Assembly: GCA_000818945.1 (NCBI GenBank)
Contig: KN805370.1
Coordinates: 965,715-1,029,714 of the forward strand
DNA from: Schizochytrium sp. CCTCC M209059
Lineage: Eukaryota > Sar > Bigyra > Thraustochytrida > Thraustochytriidae
Length of the DNA: 64,000 bases
Direction of reading: 5' to 3'
Below, piece by piece: positions 31,047 through 41,134 of this stretch. Position numbers and translations under genes: made by a program. The notes under the pieces were generated by a model that was not told where the DNA came from, made no database searches, and saw nothing but the letters and a program-made list of their open reading frames with translations. Numbering within the stretch: the first letter of the stretch is position 1; the number at the start of each line of letters is the position of its first letter.

Positions 31047-33659
31047 ATGGCAGCGTGCATCATGTTGATAGCCCTTGCGGCTGCAGCAACAAGTCCATTG
31101 GCGACGGCAAGGATGGCTTCGAGCTCGCACCAGCTCAGTATGGAGATTTTCCCCTCGGGTCTGGATATTGCGCAGGAACAAATGAGGTGGCAGCTTGGTG
31201 GCCCACGCGTTGACGAAGATGGTTTTTTACAGCCCGACTCTTCGGAGGATGACTGTTGGCGCGTCGCGCAGACGGACATGAAAAACCTGACAGCGCTCAC
31301 GGAAACTGATTGGGCATGTCGCGAAAAAATGCACGTTATCGAGGCTACTTGGTACATTTCGAGTTGCGACGGCGAAAGGAGTGTCGCAGATCAGCCTCTT
31401 CTCCCGGCGCCTGGCGACGACGAGCGCTCGGTGCCAACTCACGTTGACGCCGCCTCATGGACAGTCGCAGAATGGTACCTTTACTTTGTTGCGGAGCGAG
31501 AACCGGTCGTTCTGGACAACGACAATCAAATCGTAGTGCCCTTTGAGGCAAGACATTGCGAGCTGGATGCGCAAAGTGAGCAGCGAAGGCAGCGCTCGCA
31601 ACGTCGAAAGCGTCCATCGCGCGACAAGATGAGACATCCTTCCGAACATTCCAATGACAATTTATCCTCAAAGCACACCAAAGCAAACAGTGGTGAAACA
31701 ACAAGCCAAGCGTGCCGCATGCGTGAAGACACAAAGCTTCCAGGATGGATTCCGACGCGTCAGCTGGAAGGACCTCGACTTATCCACAGACTCGAAAGAA
31801 ATGCCGTCGTTGCTCCCGAATGGGAGCGCTTGGGGTTGCATCGGCTCGTCTATGCTGTGAGTGGTTCGGTAGATTTCATTGTCTGTCCGAAGCGGGCCTC
31901 GATGCAGGTTCTTTATCCACAGGTGGACCTTGCCGGGGTCAAATTTGCCGCCAACCCATTGCAAGCTAACTACGCCAAGTACCCGCGACTCCGCGAGGCG
32001 GATGTAGCATGTTTGCGAGGCTCCTTTGCAGAGGGCTCTACGCTTTACGTGCCGGCGGCGAGCGCCTTTTCATTAAAGGCCCGGACACCGTCTATCGCGC
32101 TCGAGTTTACCTTTGCAGACGAGAAGGGCAGAAGCATGCTTCGAGAACTTGCGCGTGTGCAATTGCTCCGCAATCGTGATAAACAGCTTGGCGGACTCAT
32201 GCGTTTTGTCACGGAACCAGAATCAACGTCATTCGCCGCGGCACTCATGCAAGAAGGCAAAGGAAACGATGGAGAGACTTCATCATTGCATTTTTCGGCC
32301 TGGCAAAGGCACACGCGCCTCCAGGTTCTCGCAGGCCTTGCCATACCTGCTCAGCCCGAAGTAAAACTTGCCCAGAGTGGTCGTCGAGGTCTTCGTGTGC
32401 GAGTGCGCGTGCCGCTGCGTCTTCCTCGTCGATCCCCATGCCATGATGTAGCCGCCTTCGAGGTGCAGTGGCGGCCTGCGCATGCTGACGTGGCTCTGCA
32501 CGCGATCATCATGGGGCGCGTTTGTGATGCAGTTGCATTCGGCTTCGTGCAAGCAGAGCCTGATTGCGCCGAGCCGATGAACGGAAATGACGAGATGTGG
32601 ACGACTCTACAGATCCCTGGTCTGGCATCGGCCGCCTCTTACGCAGTTCGCGCACGCGCGCTGAGCGCAGAACGAAGAATTCCAGGACCCTGGTCGCTAT
32701 GGTCTCGTCTCTCGACACTTGGAGAGTCTGTGCCGAGTGCACCTCGAGAAGCTCCTCGCGCTGAGGTCGAGCTCGTACGGCAATCATGCGCACGTGTGAA
32801 ATGGGAGGCTCCAGCGGACGATGGAGGTCACATCATACTCTCGTACGTGCTCGAGACGCGTGTATCTGCTGCATCTCAATTTGCGCCGAGTGATAGCGGT
32901 CCTATGCATTCCGATTGGCGAGTCGTCGCGAGGCAAAGCGTCCTCGAAGACAAAGAGGTCTTGGTTTGCAATCTGCAGCCTGGCCTCGCTCACGAGTTCC
33001 GCGTGCGGGCTACGAATGAACTTGGCCAAGGGTGGCCAAGTTCCCCAAGTATTGCAAGGACAATTCTGGGGCACAGTGCGAACGAAATGTCAAAGGAGCT
33101 TCGCGCTATCGCCGCGAGCCAAAGCTCTTTGGAAGCATTTGAGAAATTTACAGAGTACGAAATGCGAGCTGTACTCCTCGCTCGACCTGCCCGACGCAGC
33201 CCGGCCGACCTTTGCCTGACCATATCGGACGTCCTCGAAGTCATGGTGATGCACAGTCTCGACGAAGAGTCGAGACACGCAGAACAGGCAGTTCCGGTCT
33301 GGGCATCTGCATTTTCGCCTCGAAAATTCGATGTTTACGGCGATGCACGATGGGCAAACCCGCGCGACGCCTGTTCTTCTCTTGCAAGTTCGGCGACTGA
33401 TGCCATACTTCTCGTAGAGCGCGGGAAGTGCCCGCTCTTACAAAAGGCCCAGGAGGCGCGAAGGGCTGGTGCTCTTGCAATGGTTGTAGTGGACACGAGC
33501 GGCGCTTGTGACCAAGGCTATGACCATGCATGCAGCCCGGGAGCATCAAAAAACCTTGGTGAAGGTTTCGCGAAGCACGATCGAGCCTCTTTGTGGGATC
33601 AACTGCAACTTCCCGCTGTACTGGTTGCCGGCCAATTTGTACAAGGTCTTTTAACCTGA
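31047..33659 (+). CDS. Secreted JmjC-like/cupin, fibronectin III and protease-associated domain protein
   Basis: About 870 residues from the ATG at 31047, which opens a clear signal peptide (MAACIMLIALAAAA...). Residues about 240-355 resemble a JmjC-type double-stranded beta helix (VYAVSGSVDFIVCP, PQVDLAG, KYPRLREADV, GSTLYVPAASAF), but the HxD and distal His that bind iron are not at the expected places, so hydroxylase activity is doubtful. A Cys-containing beta-rich segment (about 436-557) and a canonical FN3 domain (about 561-671) follow. The C-terminus (about 751-869) is a PA domain with ILLVERGKCPLLQKAQEARRAGALAMVVVD. The domain order suggests an extracellular or endomembrane binding protein. 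I do not know a named family with this architecture. It is divergent from the channel gene by 395 bases. Confidence 0.8.
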   Translation: MAACIMLIALAAAATSPLATARMASSSHQLSMEIFPSGLDIAQEQMRWQLGGPRVDEDGFLQPDSSEDDCWRVAQTDMKNLTALTETDWACREKMHVIEATWYISSCDGERSVADQPLLPAPGDDERSVPTHVDAASWTVAEWYLYFVAEREPVVLDNDNQIVVPFEARHCELDAQSEQRRQRSQRRKRPSRDKMRHPSEHSNDNLSSKHTKANSGETTSQACRMREDTKLPGWIPTRQLEGPRLIHRLERNAVVAPEWERLGLHRLVYAVSGSVDFIVCPKRASMQVLYPQVDLAGVKFAANPLQANYAKYPRLREADVACLRGSFAEGSTLYVPAASAFSLKARTPSIALEFTFADEKGRSMLRELARVQLLRNRDKQLGGLMRFVTEPESTSFAAALMQEGKGNDGETSSLHFSAWQRHTRLQVLAGLAIPAQPEVKLAQSGRRGLRVRVRVPLRLPRRSPCHDVAAFEVQWRPAHADVALHAIIMGRVCDAVAFGFVQAEPDCAEPMNGNDEMWTTLQIPGLASAASYAVRARALSAERRIPGPWSLWSRLSTLGESVPSAPREAPRAEVELVRQSCARVKWEAPADDGGHIILSYVLETRVSAASQFAPSDSGPMHSDWRVVARQSVLEDKEVLVCNLQPGLAHEFRVRATNELGQGWPSSPSIARTILGHSANEMSKELRAIAASQSSLEAFEKFTEYEMRAVLLARPARRSPADLCLTISDVLEVMVMHSLDEESRHAEQAVPVWASAFSPRKFDVYGDARWANPRDACSSLASSATDAILLVERGKCPLLQKAQEARRAGALAMVVVDTSGACDQGYDHACSPGASKNLGEGFAKHDRASLWDQLQLPAVLVAGQFVQGLLT

Positions 33660-33903
33660 GCTTTGGAAGCCTCATGCCAAAACGACTGAGACTACAGGCC
33701 TAATTCCGAAAGAGGTGTTTTTCTTTAAAAGATTATTGAATAGTCATTTCGCGCAATCAATTCTTCTTGCGAGATGGAAGAGATAACCATCTCTATGCTC
33801 ATGTGCTGGATAGTACTACGAGCCAAATCATATTTTTTCTTCTTTTGATTTTCTTCTTTTCTCAACCTGCCTTTTACTTTCGTCTTTTGCCCTCAACTTC
33901 CAA

Positions 33904-35028
33904 TTATGCATGAGGAGCTTTCCCGGATTTTGCATGATAAAAGCGCACGGATTCCCAGGCTGGAATGTCGCTCTTCCAATCCCACACCATGGGAAATCGT
34001 CTTGCAGAATCAAATTCACTGTATGCACCAGTGCGGTCTTCCGCCTGTAAGATTGAGGTCGGCGCCCATGAGGTGGAAAAGATTGAATGGTTTGTCTGCC
34101 CCACTTGCTGCAAATCTGTGTCCCCCGGGAAGAACCATCCAGCATCCAGAATTTTTGCATTGCCGCGCTGATCGATAAAATGCCAGCTCCCATTTACAAA
34201 GGCCTCGACCCAGTTGTGGTTCCCGCACTGCGCATCAGAATCGCCGTGTGGACATTGTTCTCGCGGTTTGTTCCAATGGGGTACCCCAGCCACGCGCGCA
34301 GGGACGCCGACGCTGCGCAGTGCGTCGACGAGGAAGATCGCCAAGCCTGTGCAGGAAGAATTGTGACGATGCATTGTCTGGAACGGAGAATAGCTGTTGA
34401 GCTCGTCGGGAGGTGCAGCCTCGAAGATGATGGCAGGCTGCACAATCTTCCAGCTTTCCTCATTGAGACGGAGCGCGACACAGTCTGCGGTCTCGCAGTC
34501 AGCCACAAGTTTCTGCATGAAACTGAAGAACGTCTGACGCCAGTCATCTCGTGGCTCGGCCAGCGAGGCGTAAGGTAGCACATCATTGAGGAAAACAATC
34601 CATGGTAGAGATCCCGTCCAGCGATCTTTGTACATTTGGCGAGCCTTCATGGCCAATTTGACATTGGAGGCAAGATACGCAGCCTTGAGTTCGTGCGTGT
34701 CGTGCGCAGGCATATGACGCACGAGAAAATCGACCGCTTCGCGCGTGTCACGATCGCTAGGACGCCCGAGGCGCGCAAGTGTCCCCTCAAAAAGTTGTTG
34801 GCGCAGGCCACGGAGCCCAGTGTCCGTGTTCCGCGACCCCGCGAACACGTATCCTGCAGTCGCGACCGCCGCCATGACCAGGATAAGCATTACTGCGATG
34901 GTTGTCCAGCGACGCGAGCGTGGCGCACGCGCAGGCGCACTGGGCGCGGAATCCTGCTCGCGCACATCGTTACCATCGTCTGTCAAGAGCGCGGCCCGGG
35001 GACCTTGATCCTCTTGGTCGTGGTCCAT
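33904..35028 (-). CDS. Membrane-anchored transglutaminase-like superfamily protein
   Basis: 374 residues. An acidic, Arg-capped N-terminus leads to one membrane helix (about 42-63), giving a type II topology with the enzyme domain in the lumen or outside. The transglutaminase-like core shows Cys226 in NSSCTGLAIFLVDALRSVGVPAR, His271 in NHNWVEAF and Asp286 in WHFID: the papain-like Cys-His-Asp triad in its usual spacing, as in PNGase and bacterial transglutaminase-like proteases. An acidic and aromatic C-terminal region follows. The substrate is unknown; protein cross-linking, peptidase and deglycosylase roles are all possible. It is tail to tail with the JmjC/FN3/PA gene at 244 bases. Confidence 0.88.
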   Translation of the reverse strand: MDHDQEDQGPRAALLTDDGNDVREQDSAPSAPARAPRSRRWTTIAVMLILVMAAVATAGYVFAGSRNTDTGLRGLRQQLFEGTLARLGRPSDRDTREAVDFLVRHMPAHDTHELKAAYLASNVKLAMKARQMYKDRWTGSLPWIVFLNDVLPYASLAEPRDDWRQTFFSFMQKLVADCETADCVALRLNEESWKIVQPAIIFEAAPPDELNSYSPFQTMHRHNSSCTGLAIFLVDALRSVGVPARVAGVPHWNKPREQCPHGDSDAQCGNHNWVEAFVNGSWHFIDQRGNAKILDAGWFFPGDTDLQQVGQTNHSIFSTSWAPTSILQAEDRTGAYSEFDSARRFPMVWDWKSDIPAWESVRFYHAKSGKAPHA

Positions 35029-36606
35029 GGGATGCGCAGACTCGCTCTTTCGCCGCTTCGATCTTGGGTTTATCTCATTAGCCTCTCTGACTGAGAGGCA
35101 GCAAGGTCTACTCTAAGGAGGCCTTGGCGCGCGCATGCTAGGTTTTACTAGTAGACTATGGCTCGGCCTCCTTGATTACTAAACAGCCGGTGCCGCAGCC
35201 AGCAACCATGTTGAGTGAGGAAAGCGGACGCCGTGCACCTCCCGCTCGGCACCTGCTGCTAGCTAGCTGCCAGCAGCTGCTCTTCCACAGCTACGCACTG
35301 GTTCACTTCCCTGCCGCCGTATGCTAAGGCCTTCGTTTCGCAAGCTATGATCGTTCTCATTTTGGATGCACGTTGCGAGAGAGCCGTTGACCAGGTGCTC
35401 GGACTCGCCCGCTGCCGCGATTGATGCCGCGATTGATGGCGCCGAGCTAGTGCTGGGTGACCTTAAGGGGAGAGGCTCCGACTTGGAGCTTTCGAAAATT
35501 TGAACTTCTGAATTCACTTGAGAGAGTGAACCGTTGATTCGTTGAATGGACCGCCTCGATGGCGATCTGAGTTTTAAATCGATTGGCCACTCCAACTAAT
35601 GATCCTTCTTTTTCTTTCTCTGTGCTTTCAACGTAGGTATACATACCACGTATGGACGGATGATCTGGATCGCGCTGTCACCTGGACTCGATTGATCCGT
35701 CAAATCAGCGTCGTGGCCATTGAAGCGTTGTGCGCTTTGTCGACCCTCCGAGACCGAGACATTTTTATTCCAAAACGATCGTTGAAGGACTCGCTTAGGC
35801 GGAGAGGCTGGGCCGTTGAAAATCGAAAACTGAACGTCAGGACACGCGGTGTCTTTGTATTACGGGTTGTGGTTTGCACCTCAAGAACGGGAAATAAATT
35901 TACAAAGAAAATTGACAAAAAAGGTGCTAGTTATACTTCCAAGGACCGGGTCGCCCGAAGTTTGCAGTTTCCTAGTTATCGAGCTGCAAACGTCCCGAAC
36001 TATGAATCGGACGACCCGCTGCATAACGGATGGAAGTCTTTAATCAAATTAAGAAAGGGCCTAACGAATTCTGTAGCAATATAAACGGGATTTAAGAAGC
36101 TACGAGTCAAACTTCGCTCCGCATTTTTGGGAAGCAGTCGCCTTGACCTCATTTTCCCTCCTGCCTGCCAATCAACGTGCCGGTCAGCGAATCAACAAAT
36201 CAAACAATCAAGCAGCGAGCGAACCATCGCAGACCAGCACCGGTCGAGTTAAAAAAAAACGTTGAAGAATACGAGTTCCAGGGAGCATGAGTGTCAGTGA
36301 ATTTCGACTTCAACGGACATAAGGTTTCATCGTGAAGAACAGACGGAGTACTCTGGCATGAGCGCGTCCAAAGTCGCATCAATTGAGCCGACGGCTGTGC
36401 GACGCAACGAAACGAAGCGCACGAAGCAAAGCGTGGCGTGGCGTGGCGTGGCGGAGCGTGCAAGAAAGAGCGAAACTTGCCAAAGTTTATCGGGTAAGGA
36501 ATTGCGCAAGCGTAGCTACTGCTCGAAATCGCGATCAAGGGAAAGCGTTTGCGTCTGAACTCGGAAAAAGTCCACGTAGATTAGCAAAGAGTACGAACTC
36601 CGCGCC
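35029..36606. other. Head-to-head intergenic region (1.6 kb)
   Basis: No supported gene; the longest frame (35599-36084) is AT-rich and has no recognisable features. Two interleaved inverted repeats lie at 35106-35173. A GCGTG tandem occurs near 36430-36455. The right end is the probable promoter of the MHYT gene. Confidence 0.55.
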
Positions 36607-37842
36607 ATGACGGATCACAATCACACGGCGGTGTATCACTTGCTTCACGACTACGTTGATGATGGCGCGGAGCTTGATGGAACATTCAATGCCGGACTGC
36701 TCGTAGCGAGCGCATCCATGTCGATCATGGGGGCATGGGGCGGTGTCAACATTATGGAGGCTTTTCGCACGGAAAAGCGTAAATTTTCCCGGCAAGTTCT
36801 TTTGCTTACATTCGGCTTTGTGGTTGGAGGCGTCAGTATTTGGGCAATGCATTTTATTGGTATGAATGCTTTTGAGCTTCACTTTCTCGCTGATGGAGAA
36901 GATGTCGTCCTTCCTGTTCACTACAATTTGGGTCTGACATTTATGAGCTTCATCTGTGCAGCCCTGCTCGTATATTTGGGCGCCTACGTAGCCTCAACGG
37001 ACGTTTTTTTTGGATCCTCGAGCGAAGAAGCCGTGTCTGCGTTGCAATCGATGATCGAGCTCAAGAAACTGATGAAGGTGGGAAAGCGCATCAAGTTTCT
37101 AGCCCTTTTCAAGCGTCCTCAGCGACTGATTGCTGGTGGAATCATCGCAGGTGCTGGTGTGGGTGTCATGCACTTTGAAGGAATGAGTGCTGTCGTACAG
37201 CAGGGCTTTGTCATCGAATGGAACCCGGTCATGATTGTTGTCTCGTGCCTCATTGCCGTCACTGTCGCCACAGCTGGCTTTTGGATCGTCTTTCGCCTGC
37301 TACAGTGGAAGCCAAACTCGGAGATGATCCGATTTGGCAGCGCCATCGTCATTGCTGTCGCCGTGTGCTCGATGCATTACACGGGTATGACCGCCGCAAA
37401 GTACGTGGTGCGCAAGGAAGATTCGGTCGCCTCCTTGCCTGGCGTGTCTTCCGATGCTCTTCTGGTGGCAAGCTTGGTATGGTCTGTCTTTGCGGTTGTT
37501 GCAGCTCTATCTGGGCTCGCAATCTATGCACGTAAGAGTGTGGCGTTCTACCGCGACGAGATCATGGATGACGTGCTTGAGATGATTGACGCGCAGCTGA
37601 AGAAGTCTCGAAACTACGAAGATCTTCAGCGCAACATTAACAAAAATATCATTCAAGTCCTCAAGGTTCGAACCACCAAGAGTGGCAAGTCAACTCATGC
37701 AGGAGGAGTCCGCAGCAGCACTGCAATTTCGGAAAGCGCACTGAAAAAATCTCAAAAGGGGACTAAAAGCGGTGCTCGCGTTGTGCCGTCCACCACGCCA
37801 GATACAGGGAGCGCAAGCGCCGGGACTACTACTGCTCCGTAG
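36607..37842 (+). CDS. MHYT-domain seven-helix membrane protein
   Basis: 411 residues with about seven membrane helices. The three signature motifs of the MHYT sensor domain are present, each at the outer end of a helix: MHFIGM (81-86), MHFEGM (188-193) and MHYTGM (256-261). In the bacterial family these Met and His residues are proposed to bind copper and sense gases such as O2 or NO. Bacterial examples usually carry GGDEF, EAL or kinase outputs. Here only a basic, Ser/Thr-rich cytoplasmic tail of about 90 residues follows, after a short helical segment. The function in eukaryotes is not established; sensing is inference. The start is the first ATG of the frame. Confidence 0.92.
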   Translation: MTDHNHTAVYHLLHDYVDDGAELDGTFNAGLLVASASMSIMGAWGGVNIMEAFRTEKRKFSRQVLLLTFGFVVGGVSIWAMHFIGMNAFELHFLADGEDVVLPVHYNLGLTFMSFICAALLVYLGAYVASTDVFFGSSSEEAVSALQSMIELKKLMKVGKRIKFLALFKRPQRLIAGGIIAGAGVGVMHFEGMSAVVQQGFVIEWNPVMIVVSCLIAVTVATAGFWIVFRLLQWKPNSEMIRFGSAIVIAVAVCSMHYTGMTAAKYVVRKEDSVASLPGVSSDALLVASLVWSVFAVVAALSGLAIYARKSVAFYRDEIMDDVLEMIDAQLKKSRNYEDLQRNINKNIIQVLKVRTTKSGKSTHAGGVRSSTAISESALKKSQKGTKSGARVVPSTTPDTGSASAGTTTAP

Positions 37843-38544
37843 ACTGCAGAATCAAATTTGGGAAGTGGAAATTTTACAATTTCGCATGCAAGTATATTTT
37901 TTTTCATCATCGATCCGCGTCACTTTAGCAGGCAAAGAAGAAGGAACTTTTAAAGTACCTTGTGGTGGAGTACATACTTTGGTTGCCCTGGCTCTCTTTC
38001 TTGTTTTTGACCGAAAAGAAATGTAAAGGTGCGTTCAATGCTAGTAAACAAGGCGAAGTTGACATGCGAGTAATTTTCTCGTTTGATTTCTTTTTCTTTA
38101 GAAAAAATTAGAACAAACAAAGACTTTACAAACCGAAGACAGAGTTTTGCTGTAGGCCTAACTTGAGAACCTCGATGATTCGGAAATTAAGGCCAGAATG
38201 CAACTTTCGACGTTGTGAGTAATCCGATCTGCTACCTAAGGAAGACAAGAGAAGAGGTTCTGACGTTGCTCAATAATTTGGACAGATGTCGTTAGGCTGC
38301 GGTATCTGTTGGCCATTCAATGTCAGGACCAATGGCCAAAAAAATGCATCTGCTCGATCCTCTTGCGATGCATCTGGCTGCATCTGGATGCATTCATCTG
38401 TGTGAGAACACGCATAAGTATACTACTCTTTCCATTCGCGAGTTGAGGAGGTGAGGCGAAGCAGGATAAGACTGACTGCCTCTTGCTCCTGTGAGATCGC
38501 CGGCACCGAGGGAAAAAAAGAATAATAATCAAAAACCAAACAGG
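37843..38544. other. Intergenic region between two same-strand genes
   Basis: No gene seen in about 700 AT-richer bases. It contains a TAGGCCTA palindrome at 38153-38160. It should hold the 3' end signals of the MHYT gene and the promoter of the TFIIIC gene. Confidence 0.55.
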
Positions 38545-40589
38545 ATGAACGACCCGAGCGAGGAGCAGCGCGACCGCGAGCTGGAGAAGCGTGGCGGGAA
38601 GGAGCTTAAAGCGGGCCATGTTGTAACGCAAAAGCGGGCTCGCGACCTTTTGGCCATCGAGGTAGGTTTAGAGTGACACTCGCTGCTAAGCTGTTTGGCT
38701 GGCTACTTGGGCGGGCAACAAGTGCCCATGTCGCTGCTGTTGTGTTTGTTGTCGTTGTCGTTGTCATTGGAGGAGGAGAAGGAGAAGAAGGAGGTGAAGG
38801 GGGGCGGGCGGACGGGCGCGCGAGTGGGCGCACGCTCTCATTTGACAAATTCGAGAACGGTAGCTAACTTGCCAATACTTTGCACGTTTTCCAAATTGAA
38901 ACTTATTCACAGCTTCCGTTTCTTGTGCGCGAAACTAAGGATCCAGGTGTAGAACACAAGGTGCTTGCACTTCTTGGCGGACAGCAGGCCTTGGACAAGG
39001 CTGTGTATTCCAGCGCGCAACAAGACGGAGAATCTTCTACATCTGCGCGCAGACTCACTCTTTGGACACAGCCAGAATGTCGCAAGTCGACAACATCAAT
39101 GGAATCAACCCCATCATCACGATTAGGAATTGCAATCAGAATCCGTCGCAAGCGCAAAAGTCAAAAAATAACCAAGGCCGAATTTGTTGGGTTTGCGGAG
39201 GACTGTCACGGCTTCACGAGTCTGTGTGACTTTGCCTATCGCCCAGGTTTACTCGACGGGGGATGGGATGCATCAAATCGAGGTCTCCTTACGACACTCG
39301 AGGAAGAAATCCCTGAGGCGATCCAGGGGGTGAGAAGATCACGAGTGCGGACCAGAACAGAGGCCCTGCAGGCGCGAAATAACATGTACCTTCCCGTGCC
39401 CATCTTTGCGACCTCGCAGCCTCCACAAAGCCTAGACTTTTCTGACACCAAGATCTCTGGCGCCTTGGCTGCCTCACTTGGGGGGCCTGATGCGACGACA
39501 GAAATCCCGTGTGTAGATATCGATGTTGCGAGCGTACCTGTGCCGCAGGAAATTGCGCCACCGGCGCTTTCCAAATCGGAAGTGGAGGCCCGCTCTGCAC
39601 AAGTTGCGCTAAGGGCCAAGTTACGCATTGCCATGAATCGTAAACCGGTCTGGACGCGCCACGCACTCATGACTCATTTGGGTTGCTCGCAGAGCCTTCT
39701 CGCGCGAACGGCCTGGACAGAAATCTACCAGAGCGCCAAAGGCGGGGCATTTGGTGGCCATGCTTTTCTCCGTCGAGGCTTTGACCCACGTCTGAGTCGC
39801 CACTTTGCGCAATACCAGCCGCTGCGTTTTCGGATTCCTAAATCGTTGGTGACACGTTTGCAAACGCAGGCAAAGCGCCTTGGACTACCAAACTTGGGTT
39901 GGCTTGGCCCAAACGCGAAAACCTACCCAACTGTGCTCGTTGGCGACGTACGGGATGAAGAGTTCCAGCGTATGGCCCGCGCGCGGGTAACTTCCCACTA
40001 CAAAGCCAGGCACGGCTGGTTTACAGAAGAGTCCCGACAACTTCTCTCACGTCGCTTTGAGGTTGTTGTGGGCAATCTCCTCGAATTGCTCGAGGCTATT
40101 CCATCTGACTATCCACGGGGAAGCGGAGATGAGGTGGATGCATTGTTGGGTTTGTCAGACAGTGGAGCTGTCTCCGACTCAGTATGGGCAGGCAGCGAGT
40201 TTGCGGGTGCGGACCACCGTGAGGCTTCACTCGCCAAGCCTACGCGACGACGCGGGTCTACCCAACCACGTGTTTCGCAGCCTGCTCCGCAGATCGACTT
40301 GCTCGGACGGGCGCCTCTTGTCCTTCACGAGCAGGGAGCCCCACCGCTACCTCCACCTGTGGAGGATGCTGTCAACGCCCGCTTTAACATCGAGCACAGA
40401 GGAAGCCTTGATGGCGCAGCGCCACCGCGCGTTGCTGGTCCATCTGTCGCGCCGGGGCTGTCGTACACAATCCTTGGCGACGACGATGGCCAGGATGGCG
40501 TTGGAAATGGCGCGAAGGACGATGTGGCTCTCGGGGGCAACACTCTCAATTTCGATGAAGATGACGATGACGATGACAGTGATTTCTAG
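38545..40589 (+). CDS. GTF3C5: Transcription factor IIIC subunit 5-like (tau95/Tfc1 family)
   Basis: The model is exons 38545-38661 and 38913-40589, about 597 residues. TFIIIC recognises the A and B boxes of tRNA genes and recruits TFIIIB for RNA polymerase III. Splicing at GTAGGT (38662) and after CACAG (38912), both phase 0, joins LLAIE to LPFLVRE and gives the N-terminal triple-barrel signature, VLALLGGQQALDKAV. The paired-barrel region includes RIRRKRK. The second conserved block reads RKPVWTRHALMTHL followed by GYDPR-like FDPRLSRHFAQYQPLRFRIP, which is the GTF3C5 winged-helix/dimerisation signature. The C-terminus ends in an acidic Asp run, as in other family members. An ATG at 38880 inside the intron is not needed. 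Identification rests on motif order, and no search was run. Confidence 0.85.
38662..38912 (+). other. Intron in TFIIIC subunit gene
   Basis: 251 bases, donor GTAGGT, acceptor TTATTCACAG, phase 0 on both sides. The first exon frame reads into a stop 9 bases after the donor. Confidence 0.82.
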
Positions 40590-41134
40590 AGAGGCTTCGC
40601 AAGATCGCATAATGCGCGAACTTCGCAGGCCTCTTGATTGTGGTGTCTATTTTGGTTTTCTATTTTAGGGAAAGAGAATGGCGCCTGCCGCGACGGCGTC
40701 TCCATTAAGAGCGACACAGACTTAGACAAGGCTTGCGGAGGGAAGCAAAGGCCGACAAAAGAAGACGCGTCCACGAGCAAGTCAGAAGAACCCCTTGCGT
40801 TTTGAATTCTGTTGGGAAGCAGGAAAATTGTGAGCCGAAAAGGGAGAATTCAGAATTTTTATTGATTCTCTAGCTTTAGTCCCACGTTGCTTGCCTGCCT
40901 GCCTGCCTGCAGACTCGTCTTGGCAAGGAAAGCCAAGGAACAAAAACAGAAAGAAGAGATTTTGGTTTTTGGTTTTTCCGCTTTTTATTTTTTCCATCCA
41001 ATTTTTTTTTGTCGTTTTTGTGTTTGTAGAGTAGGCCAACGTGGAGGGAAAGACTCGGCCTTGTGTAAATTTAAGTTTTATCTTCCTTGATCTTGGACTT
41101 CTTCCTCTTCATCATCATCAAAACAAAGGACTTC
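40590..41134. other. Tail-to-tail intergenic region
   Basis: About 545 bases without a gene, AT-rich, with T and A homopolymers and a CCTG repeat near 40892-40910. It is probably the two 3' untranslated regions. Confidence 0.5.

Noticed and set aside
35599..36084. 161-codon frame in the 35-36.6 kb spacer
   Set aside because: Composition is unlike the neighbouring genes, and there is no domain or membrane pattern.
37665..37680. GGTTCGAACC as a tRNA B-box-like element
   Set aside because: It lies inside the MHYT coding sequence, and no cloverleaf could be drawn around it. No other tRNA candidate was found by eye.
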